Assembly (NCBI GenBank): GCA_000711775.1
Contig: ARYC01000423.1
Coordinates: 62,001-126,000 of the forward strand
Direction: 5' to 3'
Length of the DNA stretch: 64,000 nucleotides
Origin: Oxytricha trifallax
Lineage: Eukaryota; Ciliophora; Spirotrichea; Sporadotrichida; Oxytrichidae
The notes under the pieces were generated by a model that saw nothing but the letters and a program-made list of their open reading frames with translations, did not search any database and was not told where the DNA came from. The translations under genes were made by a program, and so were the position numbers. Within the stretch, counting starts at the first letter, position 1. Every line of letters starts with the position of its first letter. Below, in pieces: positions 24,126-37,039 of this stretch.

Positions 24126-24780
24126 CAGTCAAATTAGTTGAAAAATCGTGAATACAAAAAAGCTTAAATGTATAAGAATATATAATATGCATATTTTAAA
24201 CATTCTACAATAGATTTCATTGAAATTAGTTTGATTAAAAATAAAAATATGTATTATTGAGAACTGAATTATTAATAATTATTTGTTTTTGCTACTTAAG
24301 CCAAGTATTTATATTGATATTTTTAATTAATATTTTAAAGAATGTTTATTTAAAGTAAAAATTAGAAATGGAATTTGTTTTTAATCTATATTAAATTTAA
24401 TTTATTCAAAAGCATAAATATGAATAATTTGTATATAATTTACGTATAAAAGTATCAAATTTTAAAAATAAAATAATTTCTATGCATAAAACAATTTTAT
24501 TAACTAAAAATAAAACAGAGAATAAATTAACTTTCTAAATCTTAGAGATAAAATTTCATAAATAAAAAAAGTTTTAAAATATTAAAAATTAAAATTATAA
24601 TAATATATTATTAATAAATAATAAATGGGCGCAAGAAGTAAAAATATAATATTTACCACTTGCGCCCATTTTAAATATAATTAAATAAAAACCAAGTAAA
24701 TTTCTTAAAATAATAATAAAAATTTTTGGAGAATTATTTATTTATAATATAAATGCATTTTAAGAATTTACATTTTGACA
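24126..24780. mobile_element. Element E1, 655 bp, reverse orientation
   Basis: The left end is CAGTCAAATTAG and the right end CATTTTGACA. Read in reverse it aligns with E2: TAAATTCTTAAAATGC, TATTATAAATAAATAATTC, then a hairpin ATGGGCGCAAG / CTTGCGCCCAT (24624-24668). Flanks are AAT on the left and ATT on the right, so the duplication is imperfect. It separates the two halves of gene module copy 2. Confidence 0.7.
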
Positions 24781-25340
24781 ATTTTTTCAATATTTTAAAT
24801 AAATCTAAAAGCAAGTAACCATGAGCATGAACCTCATAAAAATGAGCAGCGAATGCAATCCTCTCTATCAATCCTACTCTTTCAGTTCTGGCTTTTATAC
24901 TAATAGTCTCTGCGCAATTGGAGTTGCTACATCATACTCTTCTAATTCGCAAATGCACTAAGGACTACTTCACATACGCTAACAACAACATCTCACCTGC
25001 TTAAAGAGTCTCAAGTAATGTAGGTATCGCAAGGGACGGTCACATGATCGTTGACCAACAAGGCCACTTGGGTTTTATGGCAGCCATATGATGTTGATGT
25101 TTGTAATGGTGTTACTGTAAATGGCAAATATATCAATGGTTTCATCCTCCTCTTCCAATGTATTCATGCCTGCAGGGTTCCCCCCTAGTCTTACTATCTC
25201 AATGACAACATCACAGGAGGTCTCTGGTAGTGGATGAGCATTTCTCATTATTTTGGATAAGATTACTGTCAAAGGCAGGTCACCATTTTGAACTGATAGT
25301 TAAAGAGCTACAATTACTTTAGCATTATAGCAATTCAATA
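24781..25340 (-). pseudogene. Gene module copy 2, upstream part (P2 homologue)
   Basis: The minus-strand frame 25272-25075 and its extension upstream encode SVQNGDLPLTVILSKIM and DETIDIFAIYSNTITN. These resemble TVGDVPLTSYVAMPF and ESIIFMFSYGLTES in P2 (32862-33882), with similar spacing. Downstream of 25075 the frame changes (TPIAQRLLVQKPELKEQ near 24900). The upstream end fades near 25340, so the gene is truncated. The beta-strand-like alternating residues would suit a structural protein, but no family was identified. Confidence 0.5.
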
Positions 25341-27563
25341 TGATCGAAGATATACAGATTATCTATCATACTTACTTGCGTACTTGTTAAATATATCACT
25401 AAATTAATTTTAAAACTATCAATAAAATCCAACTGTTTCACATACAAACTAATTCTTCTTGACATATTATCTCATCTAAATTTTTCTATTTATATTCTCC
25501 TTTTCACTCACAAATAATACTTTTAGATAAAATCTGCTCAACTTAGTTTAATAATATTTATAATAAATTAATAAATTGCTCAAATTAGCCAGGTTAAGCA
25601 TTTTGTAAATTCATAGACTCCATTTATTTATACTAAAATATAGGCAAGCTTTATTTTCCAAAATGGAAGTTGGTATATTATTCTCATTTTCAAGCAAAGA
25701 TTTTATAGCATATACATGGAGTGAGGGGAAGATTAGTATTCTTACAATTTACTAATAATGTTTCTGGAAACTTTATATATGTCTGAGCTTTATTTGAAGT
25801 ATATTACTGATGCACTCTTAAAAATATACTGATAAAAAATTATAAACATAAAACTTTATTATATTTTCCTTTTAAATACAGACTACCATTGGAATCTTTA
25901 AACTGATATTGACATGTTTTTTATATTCTAGTAAGCAGTTTTAAATGCTTTCTGCTTTATATTTTATATTTATATTTTGAGTATTTTAACTAATAAAATG
26001 TACTCTGATTATGCACGTAATAACTTATATATTTCATTAAACTTCTTTTATTCACAAAACTTTATTAAACTAAAACTTTAATATTTATTAGGATTAAACT
26101 GAGAATGTTTGTAACAATTTGGCAATAAATTGATCGATTATGCTTTGCTCAATAGTTTAGCGAAGAAGTGGCCATTTAGCATAGCTTTTTCTTCTAAAAC
26201 CTTTATATATTGATTTCATTTCTAAATATAATAAAGTTTTATTTAAATTTTCTTAAATTCTTTATAATTATTTTCTCTTTGTTATTTATCATATCGAAAG
26301 ATTGCTTTATGTAAATATTCATAGGTTTATGGTCATTAATTTGTGAATTTATTTGCACTATTGACTTCAATAGCATCAATAATTAAATCTCCCAGAATTT
26401 TACTTTAAACTTCCTTTCCATTAAAATTTAACATTTTAGAATGATTTTAAGTTGTATTTGGTGTGTCCTTGTTTATTTCAGATGATTTAATTAGACAACT
26501 AACAAGATAATATATAATAATTTAATTAAAAAAATATATATAATAAAAAACATAAACAATCAATTAATATGTAATTCAAGCAATTATTGATAGATCAAAC
26601 AAATTTAGTTAAAAATATTTGATATCATAAGATTTAGTATAAGATTTCATATCAATTTAAATGTTTAATTGAGATATAGAGTAAATGCAATTTATTTTTT
26701 TAAAGGGGTATTATTATTATTCTTTATTAAATATAGTAATATAACCAATCTATGCATAATTAACTTATATATTATTATTAGTCAATTTATCATATTTATT
26801 ATACAGAAGGTATTTTTAAAAATATATAGTTTCAATATTATGTAATGATTACTGAAAGAACAAAAATGTGCGTGAAACTTATTGAGCATCCTCTGAAAGA
26901 CATTACTTTGTAAATAGTATAATATTGCCTCTATTATGATGAAAAGTTGGCAAATACTCATATTAAATTGCGTTAATATAATAAATTTGTGTTATATAAA
27001 TTCACTAATGAATCTTCAATTCCTCTGGCAAAATCATTATTTCCATATGTAATCTTTATAAATATCCCCCAATTTGATAACTTTTGTCCCCAAGACCATT
27101 CAATCAGTAGTAGCATTCAAAAACCTAAATCTACTGCAAGATATACTTCTACAAGTTAGCCATGAGCGAGGGTACAACCACGATCTCAATAAACTTAAAA
27201 TATTAAATTTAACTTATTTAATTTGTAGCAAGCCATCCTAATACTAGTCAAGTCTTCTTTCTAGGTTATAAACATCATCACATTAGAATTTACCTAATGT
27301 AAGGACATCTTGGCATATATAACATAATCTGGTGATATACAGTACTATATCTCTGTGAAAAAACACCACTCTTACAAATAGTATTAAATAAGAATAAAAT
27401 TTGTCTGCTAATTTCTTACAATTTTGGATTTGCGGATATAGCTATGAAAAAAGAATTCAATGCGCTTCCTTTAGGTTATGCTAAAGACACTTTACTACAA
27501 AAGAAACATAATTAGTTAAATTTTAACTAGTAAATAATATAAATCGACCCTGATTTATCATGT
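25341..27563. other. AT-rich DNA, no recognisable gene
   Basis: Long A/T-rich stretch with short TTATTA runs near 26710 and 26770. No reading frame, repeat pair or RNA gene was convincing. Confidence 0.5.
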
Positions 27564-28115
27564 ATGAGATATCGAGCGAAGAGATTCTTCATATAAACTA
27601 AACGTACTTACTTTTAAACTTATTTATAAAATTAAAAATAGCAAATTATTTAGAATTATAAATAGTTTAGAAAGTGGGTAAATATACACAAATAGAGGAG
27701 ACTATTATTTATGATAATCTAAATATCAAAAGAAGGCAAACGAATCATCAGAAAATTTGAAAAACAATTAATCATGAAATAAAATGAGTTACTTATTAAT
27801 AAACTATACTTAAATCTCCCAGGAACTAAAAAGAATGTAATTCAAAGAAACTCTTTGAAAAAGAAAGATTCGCAATAGAGCTAACTAACTTCTAAAGATT
27901 CCTTGAATTTATAGAAAAGCGATAACTTACTACAAATACTAATAATTATACCCATCATTAGCATTTTTTCCAGTGATATTTACAAACATCGACTATTATA
28001 GGAAATGGTAATGTCGTAAAAACACATAGGGTCATTATGTCATAAACGATGTCTAAAAGGAAGAATTCTTATAACTTTTTTAATAAAGGAGGAACAAAAT
28101 GCTACATTAAAATGA
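27564..28115 (+). CDS. 183-codon ORF, basic, unknown function
   Basis: An ATG at 27564 opens 184 codons ending at tandem TGA TGA (28113-28118), with TAA/TAG as Gln and no internal TGA. The product is very basic and Gln-rich (KRIIRKFEKQLIMKQNE) with a hydrophobic stretch (LLQILIIIPIISIFSS) that could span a membrane. The biased composition means it may be a chance open frame in AT-rich DNA. No homologue is recognised. Confidence 0.35.
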
Positions 28116-28845
28116 TGACATTATTTTGATAGCTAGGATAACTATCGTAAAAACGGTAAGTTAAATGAGATACAGCTAAAACAATATAAGTATTAATTAA
28201 CAAACAGTTTTTCCTTAAACGTATTAAATGGAACACATTGATATTAGGTTTATTCTAAATTAAATTTACATAGCACAATAGATAAAATACTTTAAAGAAA
28301 AGTCTAATTGAGAAACTTTAATACAGATTTAAGACTATTAAAATATAACAGCCCTGAATTTGATAATTTGTAAAATGAAATTATTGTGATAAAAATAAAA
28401 TAATTATTTTGTTGAATAAATATGCAATCGATAACATTTCAGCCATCTTAATATGCACATACCAAGAACAAAAATATTTTGAATTGTAGTCTTCACTAAT
28501 AATGGTTTGTATGAAGCTACCTACCAGCTACAATTGTTTATCAATAAGACCACAAAGACTATATGTTGTTCTATAACTGTTTAATACGTAAGTAAGTAGT
28601 ATCATGATATTTATAACACAAACAAAATATTTTTTCCTTAAATTTTCAAGAATAATAATTAATATATAATAGGTTAAATTACAGACTGAATGACTCATTG
28701 TCTGCATAAAATAGGATAGAGGAATGTGCTATTAACAAGAGTACTGTCGCTCCGATAAGCCTTAAAATTTACGAAACAATGTTTGAGACTAAGAAATACA
28801 CTCTCTGTGAAGCTTCAATAATAATCGTTATTGACCCCCTAAAGG

Positions 28846-31386
28846 CATGATGATATAGGTAAAATTAAAAGAAAACCGAATTAATGAATATTCAAACTAA
28901 TCAAAAAACCTGATAACAAAGTATATATTATAATAAATTTTTAATAATATATAAATTTAATAATTTTGAAGTCTTAATCCTAATGGAGTGGACTGCTTCC
29001 ATCATTAGGTAGTAATTAAATTGATTCTCCATTATAGTTCAATGCTAAGTAAGCAGCATATGTGTTTTCATCCGTTTTTTATCCATCAATGCTGCCAAAA
29101 TTTTGTGTTTTTTTATTTCAGGAGTGAGTTGGCAAATTCTAATTTTTTTCCCCTACTGTCTCCGTTTTAAAATTCCCATATATTCGCTTGTGCAATAATT
29201 TATTTCTATAATATAGCGTGCGTTTTAATATTAAATAAGAAAATAATGATAATATTAATAATCTTATCATATTGAGGCCTCTGAAAATCCCCGATCTTAT
29301 ATTTTTCTTAATTTATAAGGGTCAAGCCCTTTTTCATTATTTCTCTGGTTTGATTTAGTCTTTGTCCAGAATTTCGCTTGTATGAGGGTTGAATTTGTAG
29401 TAATTTTCAAAGGTTTCTCGTCAAAAATCTCCGATCTCTTTGTTAAGTCTATTGTCTTAGCTGTTAGTTCATTCATGATTTCTATAATTTTCTTATGTTT
29501 CTCTTCTTCTATCAAATTAAAAATGATGCCTGTGATTTAAGCCATAGATTGGAGCATTTTAGGTATTGAAATTCCCTCCGATTGGATTAATAGTTATTCC
29601 GTATACATCAGGTATTTGTAGGCTTCAGGATCATCGTTAATAATTTCAAAACCCGGTGGTACATATCCTCTAGTTTGGGGGGATGTTTATCATTAGTTAG
29701 AACCATTTCTCTGGTGGTTCCGTTTCTAGATCTTAGTTCTCTAGTACCAATAGAAGTTTAGTTTTATGTAGTCTACTCCAGCACAATAGGTTTTAGTATA
29801 TTATGGGTATTTTTAATTCATCTTTAGTGAGACTTTGTCCAAATGTCTGCCAGTCTTGTCTTTGTTCAAAGTCTAGCTCCCCGTATACGTTAGTAGGTAG
29901 AGTGAGTTACAGCATCTTCAACATACTGTTTATTTCAATCTCCGTCCAGTGTTGGGTCAATGACTATGCCCCTAATGTCTTTTGCCTCCAGATATTTAAA
30001 TCTCAAATCTTTTATTAATTAAATTAATTCATCTTAGTATTTAATAGTAAGTGAGTCATCGATTTAGGTCCGTGCGACACTGATTAAATTATAAGGTTTC
30101 TCTAGTTACGCACTTTAATTTTTATTTAATTCTAATTTTTGGAGGTTTGACGTTTGTGAGTTATTTCAAACTCATCTTACATTTCAACCTCTTAAGTATG
30201 TGAATTTTTTGTTCTTTAAAACAAATTTTTATCTTTTTCTTTGTTATCCAAGTGTATTAAGTCTTAATTTTTTACAGTCTCAATTACTTCGAACATCTTA
30301 AAAATAATTTAGTCAGTTGCTTGATATTCAGTCAGAAAGTTTAATAACATTCACTCTATAGGCAGTATTTAGTACTAGTCTTGTGTACCACTCTTTAAAA
30401 TTTAACACATGTTTTATATTTGAGAAGTTTGAGAAGAATATCGGTATGGCTGAGAAGGCTGTTTATACAACCTTAACTATGGTTCTTTATTGACAGAGAA
30501 GCATTGAATCTAATCTGATGATTCTAGATCTAGTAGGTGTTCAGGATTAGTATATAATTTTAATCTGATATTTTTAATATAGTATGTTAGAGTTTTCCTA
30601 TTAGTTCTTGTTTGAGGGGATGACTGTGTTTGAAAATTCTGTTAAAGAAATTTTTTAAGATAATTCTTTGACCTCTAGGTAGTTTATTAAATTCTAGTGT
30701 GTAAGATTGGAAAAGCTTATTATATCACTTATTTTATTGAGTTTTACGGAATTTGTTTTATGAATCAGAAGTATTCCGTGAGGTCGGTATTTTTCTATAT
30801 TGCGTTGTTAAGGAAACATATCATTTCTTATTAATCGTTACGACCCCAGACCAAGTTTATTTCCAATTTAATAATTAAAAAAGATGATAACTTTCTTATG
30901 AATTAATTTTGTACCTAATATAAGAAACAACTTTAAAGTCTCTGAATAATAAAATCAAACAAACAAATAATGGAACAATGTAATAAGTTTTATATTAAAA
31001 CGCACGCTATATTATAGAAAAAGTAATCAAATAAATTATTACATAGACGAATACTTGGGAATTTTAAAACGGAGACAGTCGGGGAAAAAATAGAATTTGC
31101 CAACTCACTCCTGAAATAAAAAAACACAAAATTTTGGCAGCATTGATGGATAAAAACGGAGGAAAACACATCTGCTTATTAGTCAGCATTGAACTAAAAT
31201 GGAGAATCAATTTATTTACTACCTAATGATGGAAGCAGTCCACTCCATTAGGATTAAGACTTCAAAATTATTAAATTTATATATTAAAAGAAATTTATTA
31301 TAATCTATACTTTGTTATCAGGTTTTTTGATTAGTTTGAATATTCATTAATTCGGTTTTATATTTAATTTTACCTAAATCATCATG
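28846..31386. mobile_element. Element R1, 2.5 kb, with 390-400-bp terminal inverted repeats
   Basis: The left arm (28846-29235) starts CATGATGATATAGG and the right arm (30988-31386) is its inverted copy, ending ATCATCATG. The arms share blocks such as GTGGACTGCTTCCATCATTA and TATAGCGTGCGTTTTAATAT, with scattered differences. The 1.75 kb between them carries a decayed minus-strand gene. Target duplication was not identified. The layout (long termini, one gene) parallels V1/V2, but the end sequences and protein differ. Confidence 0.8.
29282..30800 (-). pseudogene. Decayed gene carried by element R1
   Basis: Minus-strand frames read well in pieces: about 30790-30330 (NYLEVKELSQKISLTEF, FNFKEWYTRLVLNTAY), 29960-29690 (VYGELDFEQRQDWQTFGQSL, TEPPEKWFQLM) and 29690-29282 (GYVPPGFEIINDDPEAYKYL, IEEEKHKKIIEIMNELT). 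The change between the last two falls on a run of six Gs (29677-29682), a typical indel site. Other changes lie near 29960 and 30330, and one TGA near 30540. No family was recognised. Confidence 0.55.
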
Positions 31387-31649
31387 ATTGGTAAAGTTGG
31401 TGGAGGAGCAGAAGAGGAAGTTGCTGAATAATAATTAAATAACAATTACAGAAATTTTCAGAGTTCAGGCTTTTTGCTGGTCAATACTCACTTTTGTAGT
31501 AGAATGGGTCATTTTGGTTTTATCTTTTCTAAATGAAAGTATTGCTCTATAGAATAGATTAGATATAAAAGAATTGAAGATTTGGGAGAAATGAAAAATA
31601 AATGAACCAACAATTAATACCATGAAATTAATCAAATTACAAGTTTTAC

Positions 31650-32489
31650 TCACTAATCAAACTACTAATCAATCTCGTCTAGGATGGTTTTCACTGACTA
31701 CTGATGCACTTTGGAATACTTGCCTCGTCTGATCTCCTCTGCCTACGGCTTGATGTTCGCGGTGTACCAGGCAAGGAGCTTGTCCGCCTCCAAGGTCTCG
31801 CACTGCTTCGCGAGGAGGGTGAGGATCTTCTCTGGGAGCAGGGGACACTTGGCGAAGATCTTCCTGAGGAATGTGTGCAGCTGGTCTTCGGAGTTCTCCT
31901 ACATAAGTTGCAGCCGGTCCTGTATCTCAAGGACCTTTGACTGGGGAGTGAGCTTCTTGTAGACGCCGGGGTTGCTCTTCTTCAAAGATTGCTCGATGTC
32001 CTGCTTGAAGTGTTGGAGATCTGAGCGTGCTCCAGTTACCACCTGCCAGTGCCATGCCATGAGTGCCTCAGCCTCGTGAACTGTGGGTGCCCCCGATCTT
32101 CTCATGTTTTCGTTGACTCTGGGCAGCTCTGGAAATGACGCGAGGTGATGTCGGTACTCGTGAATTAGAGCTAGCTGATCTCTGACTTGTAGGAGGGACT
32201 CATGATCTTGGCCTCTTCCTGGGAGCTGGTGGTCTTGTCATCCTGAGATTGTTTTTATCTGTGTAGGGTTTGTGCCATGTTTTGTCTAATTAAATTCAAA
32301 TGTTAAAACTAATATATTACTGATAGTCGTTAATTTAGTGTAATTAAGCGGTATTAATATAATAGGTCTGATCAAAAATACTTACCTCAAATTTTCAACA
32401 TACGATTTTTTGCAAAACGGTAATGCAAACGATGACAAAAAAGAATTTTTCTCTTGAGGGAGTGGCAGGGGCACCACGCGATTCTCCAT
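31650..32489 (-). pseudogene. Gene G1 of the GC-rich module (one intron, one frameshift)
   Basis: The ATG at 32487-32489 starts MENRVVPLPLPQEK. Exon 1 (32386-32489) joins exon 2 (32285-31650) after a 100-nt intron and continues QNMAQTLHRQKQ in frame. One frame change is needed near 32200. The rest is a clean, largely alpha-helical reading (DLQHFKQDIEQSLKKSNP, LHTFLRKIFAKCPLLPEKI, ILDEIDQQFDQ) to TGA 31650-31652, with several TAA/TAG as Gln. A paralogue (G2) lies at 23110-23700. No known family was recognised. The base composition is far richer in G and C than its surroundings. The single frameshift could also be a sequence error. Confidence 0.65.
32286..32385 (-). other. 100-nt intron in gene G1
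   Basis: On the minus strand the interval begins GTAAGTATTTT and ends TTTAATTAG. It is AT-rich between GC-rich exons. Splicing keeps the frame from exon 1 into MAQTLHRQKQ. The paralogue at 23.6 kb reads across the same point without an intron. Confidence 0.65.
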
Positions 32490-32627
32490 GTTTTATTTTA
32501 CGGAAATGGAGTCTCCGACTCAGACATCTATCTCAGTGGCCGAGATAATTACAGATCATTATTGGGGTAGAAATGTTGGGCTGAATTATGGAAATCTTGA
32601 ATACCATATCAACTTAGAGAGTTTTAA

Positions 32628-32861
32628 TCATACATTCCTTAAGCCTAAGTGGTCCAGGGCCGCGACCAGGGTCCTCTGGAACTCGCGCTGAAGCCAGTGC
32701 CTGTCCATCTTCGAGATTAGGAGGGCCAGGTGTGCGATGTACTCGCGCAGTTGCTTCCTATAGGGGTTACGATAAGTGAGCCTTGCTTAGTAGGCTGGCG
32801 GATCCTCCTCTAAGCTAGAAGGAATTCCTCTGCAAAGCAGTGTATTCGCCTAGGCGGATTC
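32628..32861 (-). CDS. Gene P3 of the GC-rich module, small protein
   Basis: A minus-strand frame, open from just after a TGA at about 32862 to TGA 32628-32630, encodes LEEDPPAYQARLTYRNPYRK, LREYIAHLALLISKMDRHWL and ends LDHLGLRNV. No ATG lies near the start, so the 5' end may belong to P2 through a frame change, or start elsewhere. It is helical and charged. It sits between P2 and G1 in the same orientation. No family was recognised. Confidence 0.5.
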
Positions 32862-33882
32862 TCATCTAGTATTAAAGTATCTCAATTACTCAATGAATCT
32901 TACTTGTTGTATGTAGGAGGAATCCTAAGTGCCTTCAATATCTGCTAATGTGGTAGGATCAGATGTAGCTAGAGTGTTGTGGCCAGTGTTAGCCCAGTTG
33001 TTCATGATGAATGCAGCAAGGATATTGTCTTCAACCTTCAATTGCTTTTAATGAAGTTGTTAGTTGGATAAACGAATGATTCAGTTAAACCATAGCTGAA
33101 CATAAAAATGATGCTTTCGCCAATAGGTGCTTCAACATCGGCTTGAGGGAAGGCAGTTGTGTCTTCATTGAGGACGGAAGCTAACTTGGTGAAGGGCATA
33201 GCAACATAAGAAGTCAAAGGAACATCTCCAACAGTTAGGCCTGGTAATCTCAAGTGGTCGAGGGCCAGAGTGTCCGTTAGGCCTCCAAGATTAACGACCC
33301 AGTAATGAGTGCCCAGGTAGGGGATCTCCACATCCTCCACCAGGCTTAGCTGAGGGCGTGGTCTCCATCTGATCTCTCATTTCATGAATAGGGCCCACAT
33401 CAGTGATGTTTTTAGTGGTTGCAGTTGTCATATTCTACTATTAGGTTTCCATAGGGCCCCCACCTCTGACCTAGGGCGTGTCTGCCCTATTTGGTAGTGT
33501 CGTTCGCGATCGTAAGGTCTGATCCATGGTTTCATCGTTTCCCCCTTCGCACATGTAGGTGCCTTCTGGAGGAAATGTGAGCTTTCTAACGGCCGCCCGC
33601 ATCTCAATGCTGTGCTCCAACGATCTACCTGTGGTGGGTGGTGACATTGTCGCCGAAGATGGTGGCCACCACGTCGTGAATCTCCTTCTTTGATCTCTTA
33701 CTAACGGTCATGTTGTCCAGGAGGCAGCGCAGCCTGGCCTCGAAGATGGCGGCGTCCAGGGTGTGAGAGGGCGCGAAGTACGCCTGCATGTTGGGAGAAA
33801 GCTACTGCATGTCCAGCTCGACTGTCTTGGATGAGAGGAAGGGTATTATGTCATTCGACACTCTGTTATCAGGGCTCAGCAT
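32862..33882 (-). pseudogene. Gene P2 of the GC-rich module (structural-protein-like, frameshifted)
   Basis: The ATG at 33880-33882 starts MLSPDNRVSNDIIPF. Good coding continues in three further frames: SLEHSIEMRAAVRKLTFPPE (about 33628 on), VEDVEIPYLGTHYWVVNLGG to FVYPTNNFIKSN (33340-33038), and NILAAFIMNNWANTGHN to YFNTR before TGA 32862-32864. That makes about 340 residues with net frameshifts near 33630, 33345 and 33040. The beta-rich middle with Tyr/Trp/Gly would suit a capsid or other structural protein, but this is speculation. A homologous piece lies at 24781-25340. Confidence 0.6.
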
Positions 33883-33967
33883 AGATACGGGTGGGATTGG
33901 GTTTTATTATAATAATTAGTAGAGGATATAAGGAATAAAATTTAACTCAATCAGCTCATTTAATTTG

Positions 33968-34051
33968 GTAGCTTTTTAATTTCTGAAGGCCCCCCTATAT
34001 ATATATATATATATATTGTACATACTTTAATTTCTTAAAAGCTACCAAATC
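33968..34051. repeat. Hairpin with an (AT)n core
   Basis: TTTGGTAGCTTTTTAATTTC is inverted at the right as TTTCTTAAAAGCTACCAAA. Between them lie a C-run and a pure AT dinucleotide run near 33994-34017. It marks the upstream edge of the GC-rich module and could be a terminator-like or insertion-boundary structure. Confidence 0.5.
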
Positions 34052-37000
34052 TCTTATAATAATAAAAATACAATAATTAAATTTAATTTGAATTTAAATT
34101 AACAACTTCCTTATCTCTATTGATTTCATACTTTTATAGTGTAGAACTGTATTTCTGTTGATCATAACACTGAAAAGTTAGAAGGGCTTTTACCATACTT
34201 ATTAGAATCACAGAAGTGAAGACGCTTGCATTTAAGTTATCTTCATTATATATTAAACATGTTTTTATTTCATGTAGAGTATTAGTTTTAATTTAAAATA
34301 ACCAGTATGTTGAATTTAATACTACTAATCTACTTATCAAATTCAGAGATGCTATATTTAAATAGTCTTAAATCTGTATTAAAGTTTCGCAATTTTACTT
34401 TTTTTAAAGTATCTTATCGATAATGTAAACTTGAGAAGCTTTGAAACAAGTGAATAGGATTTTTATGGAGCTCAAATTAAATAATATTTGCCTTTAATCA
34501 TAAATTTTTAAAAACAAGAAGATGAGAGAGATTATAGACAAGAACGAATAGGTTAGGGTTCCAACCATTTTAAAAACTAATAATCTGAAGCCATTGAGTC
34601 CCTCACCAACTTGTTTATATTATTATTATTTTATTAACTATAATTATCAATATTTTTAATTCTAATTTCATTCTAATTGTTTAGAGTTATGAAAGTATTC
34701 ATCTCATTGCATGCTACTTTTATAATTCAATATTAATATTCTATAGAAAATTATCGATTTCTAAATTTAATGGTTTAATTAAAACTAGAAGAAGAAGAAT
34801 TATATATTTATATCATTTTTACAGTTATTTAATGTAATAATTGTCCATTCTTAATTAATTTTATAAATCTAAATCTCATAAATTAGTAGAATTCGTTTAA
34901 GTATAATAATTATTATTTAAAGCTTAACATATTTATATAAATAAATTAAAACATGAAATATAATTTGTCAAAAATGAATTAGCATCTCAATAATTAATTC
35001 AATTTTTTCTCAATTGATATTCAAATTTTAATAAAACCAAGTTTTTTCAATTAATACCATCTATCAACTCCCATTAGGCACTTCATTATCAATCTATTTT
35101 ATTTAGAATTTGAGTTAACTTATTAAATATTCCAAATTTATCACCTTAAATTTATTAACTTATATTTAAGCATACAATATTTTAATATGAAATGTCTTAT
35201 ATTCATGCTACAATGAGTAATTTGATTATTAATGAACATCATTTATAAGAGAAATCGAAAAATACATTATTTTTTAGAGAAAGTGCATGTAATTTCCAAG
35301 CTGTATACAACAAAGAATTAACTATTTTCTTAATAAATTCATTGAAAGTTAATAAGGAATAATAACATGACAAGTTGGTCTAATTATACTAATGATTATT
35401 ATAATAAATTACTATTTAATAAAAATAACATGGAAAATGAACAATTATTATTAAATCTATACGATCTCATTGTACCAATATTTATCAGATAAATTATCTT
35501 TTATAGGTGAATTATTATTAGAGCTAAATCAAAATTATACAAGTTATTTTGAATGAAACTGAATCTAAAATTTATGTTAATTGTTTATGGCTTTAGCTTG
35601 CAACTCGATAGTTATTTATTTAAATATTCCAACTTATCATTCACAATATAATTTATATTAAAATTAAATTAAATTAAACCGCTTATTATATCTATTTTAT
35701 TTATATTACATTAGTTTCAAAGTAATTATCAATAAATATATTTGCAATATAATTCAAATTTAATTTAGTACTTATTAAATAATCTATAAAAATATGGTAA
35801 TATTCTCATAATAAAAAAAACTTTGTTTTTTATCCTTAATTAATTGAAGATATTTTTAGTTTACTTATCATCTTTGACTTGCTCTATCAGATTAAATAAG
35901 CTTTTTAAGTATTTACAAAAAGCATTTAAATATAAAATTAATAATAGCCGTCAGAATATTTATATATTTATATATATAAAGAGGTTTAAGAAGTTTGTAA
36001 TCAATCAGTAAATTTAATTTCTCGATAAATTAAGAAAAATTATAAGTTCAACAATTTTATTTCTAATCTTCCTTCACAAATAAAAGTGAGACCTAATTTC
36101 ACATATTAAATTTATGGTAGGTTTAAAGAAGCAGTCAAGTCTCAAACAGATATGATAAAGAATTAGAAGGCCCATGATTTATAAATGAGAGATTAGTAAG
36201 CTTTTATAATTAAAAAGGCTCTCTTGCAATGAAAAGAACGAAGCTAGTGATATTTAATTCAAGTAATACGCACTAACATAAAGAATTAAATTAAAAAACT
36301 AAGAGTAGCAGTAATAATAGCAGTAATAGTGTTAGTATTTCTTTTAGGTTCTCATTAAAAATCAGACAGTAAGAGATAATTTAAATCTCTAAAGTATGAT
36401 AAAAAACTCATTTTTCATAAAATTTTTGAAATATTTTAATCAACAAAAGTTAAGCAAAGTAATTTAATAACTTAATATTTTAATTACATAATACAACCAT
36501 ATAAAGTATTAATAAATATATATTATTTAATACATAATTTATTACTGTTCATGATCGATTAAGTATAATTAGCTTATTGTACTTAAAAAATGATGATTAT
36601 TATAAAAATGCAATTTTTAGTTAATTAAGGAATCTTAAGATTCTTAGTAGATTTCTATGAATTATAAATAGACATATAAATAAGTATAAATGCATTGATA
36701 ATAATCATGAATTGATGTCATAGATTTTTATTATCCACAAATTTACTGTTAAACTTAGAACATTGTTCTATAACAGTTTGAAAATTAATAGATTCTATTT
36801 AAATTTGTCCCTATATTCATAAATGGTATGCTTTAATAAAAATTGTGGAAACACTTTTGAATATAAACTATATCTTTTATAATTTAATACACGCAAAAAT
36901 CTTATGTATATTTTACGATTTATGAATGATTTCTTTAAAAAAACAAAGCAATAATTAATTATCTTAAGCTTATTAATTATTCAAATAGTTATATATTTAA
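34052..37000. other. AT-rich DNA, no gene seen
   Basis: Nearly 3 kb of A/T-rich sequence without a convincing frame, repeat pair or RNA gene. Confidence 0.5.
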
Positions 37001-37001
37001 T

Positions 37002-37039
37002 TGATGCATCACCTACTTTCTAAAAGTTGGTGATGCATC
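37002..37039. repeat. Perfect hairpin just outside V1
   Basis: GATGCATCACC and its complement GGTGATGCATC enclose about 15 nt. The structure ends 13 bp before the left TA of element V1. Confidence 0.6.

Noticed and set aside
31691..31962. Plus- and minus-strand ORFs overlapping G1
   Set aside because: They are GC-rich shadows of G1; the G1 frame has the long run, intron and paralogue.
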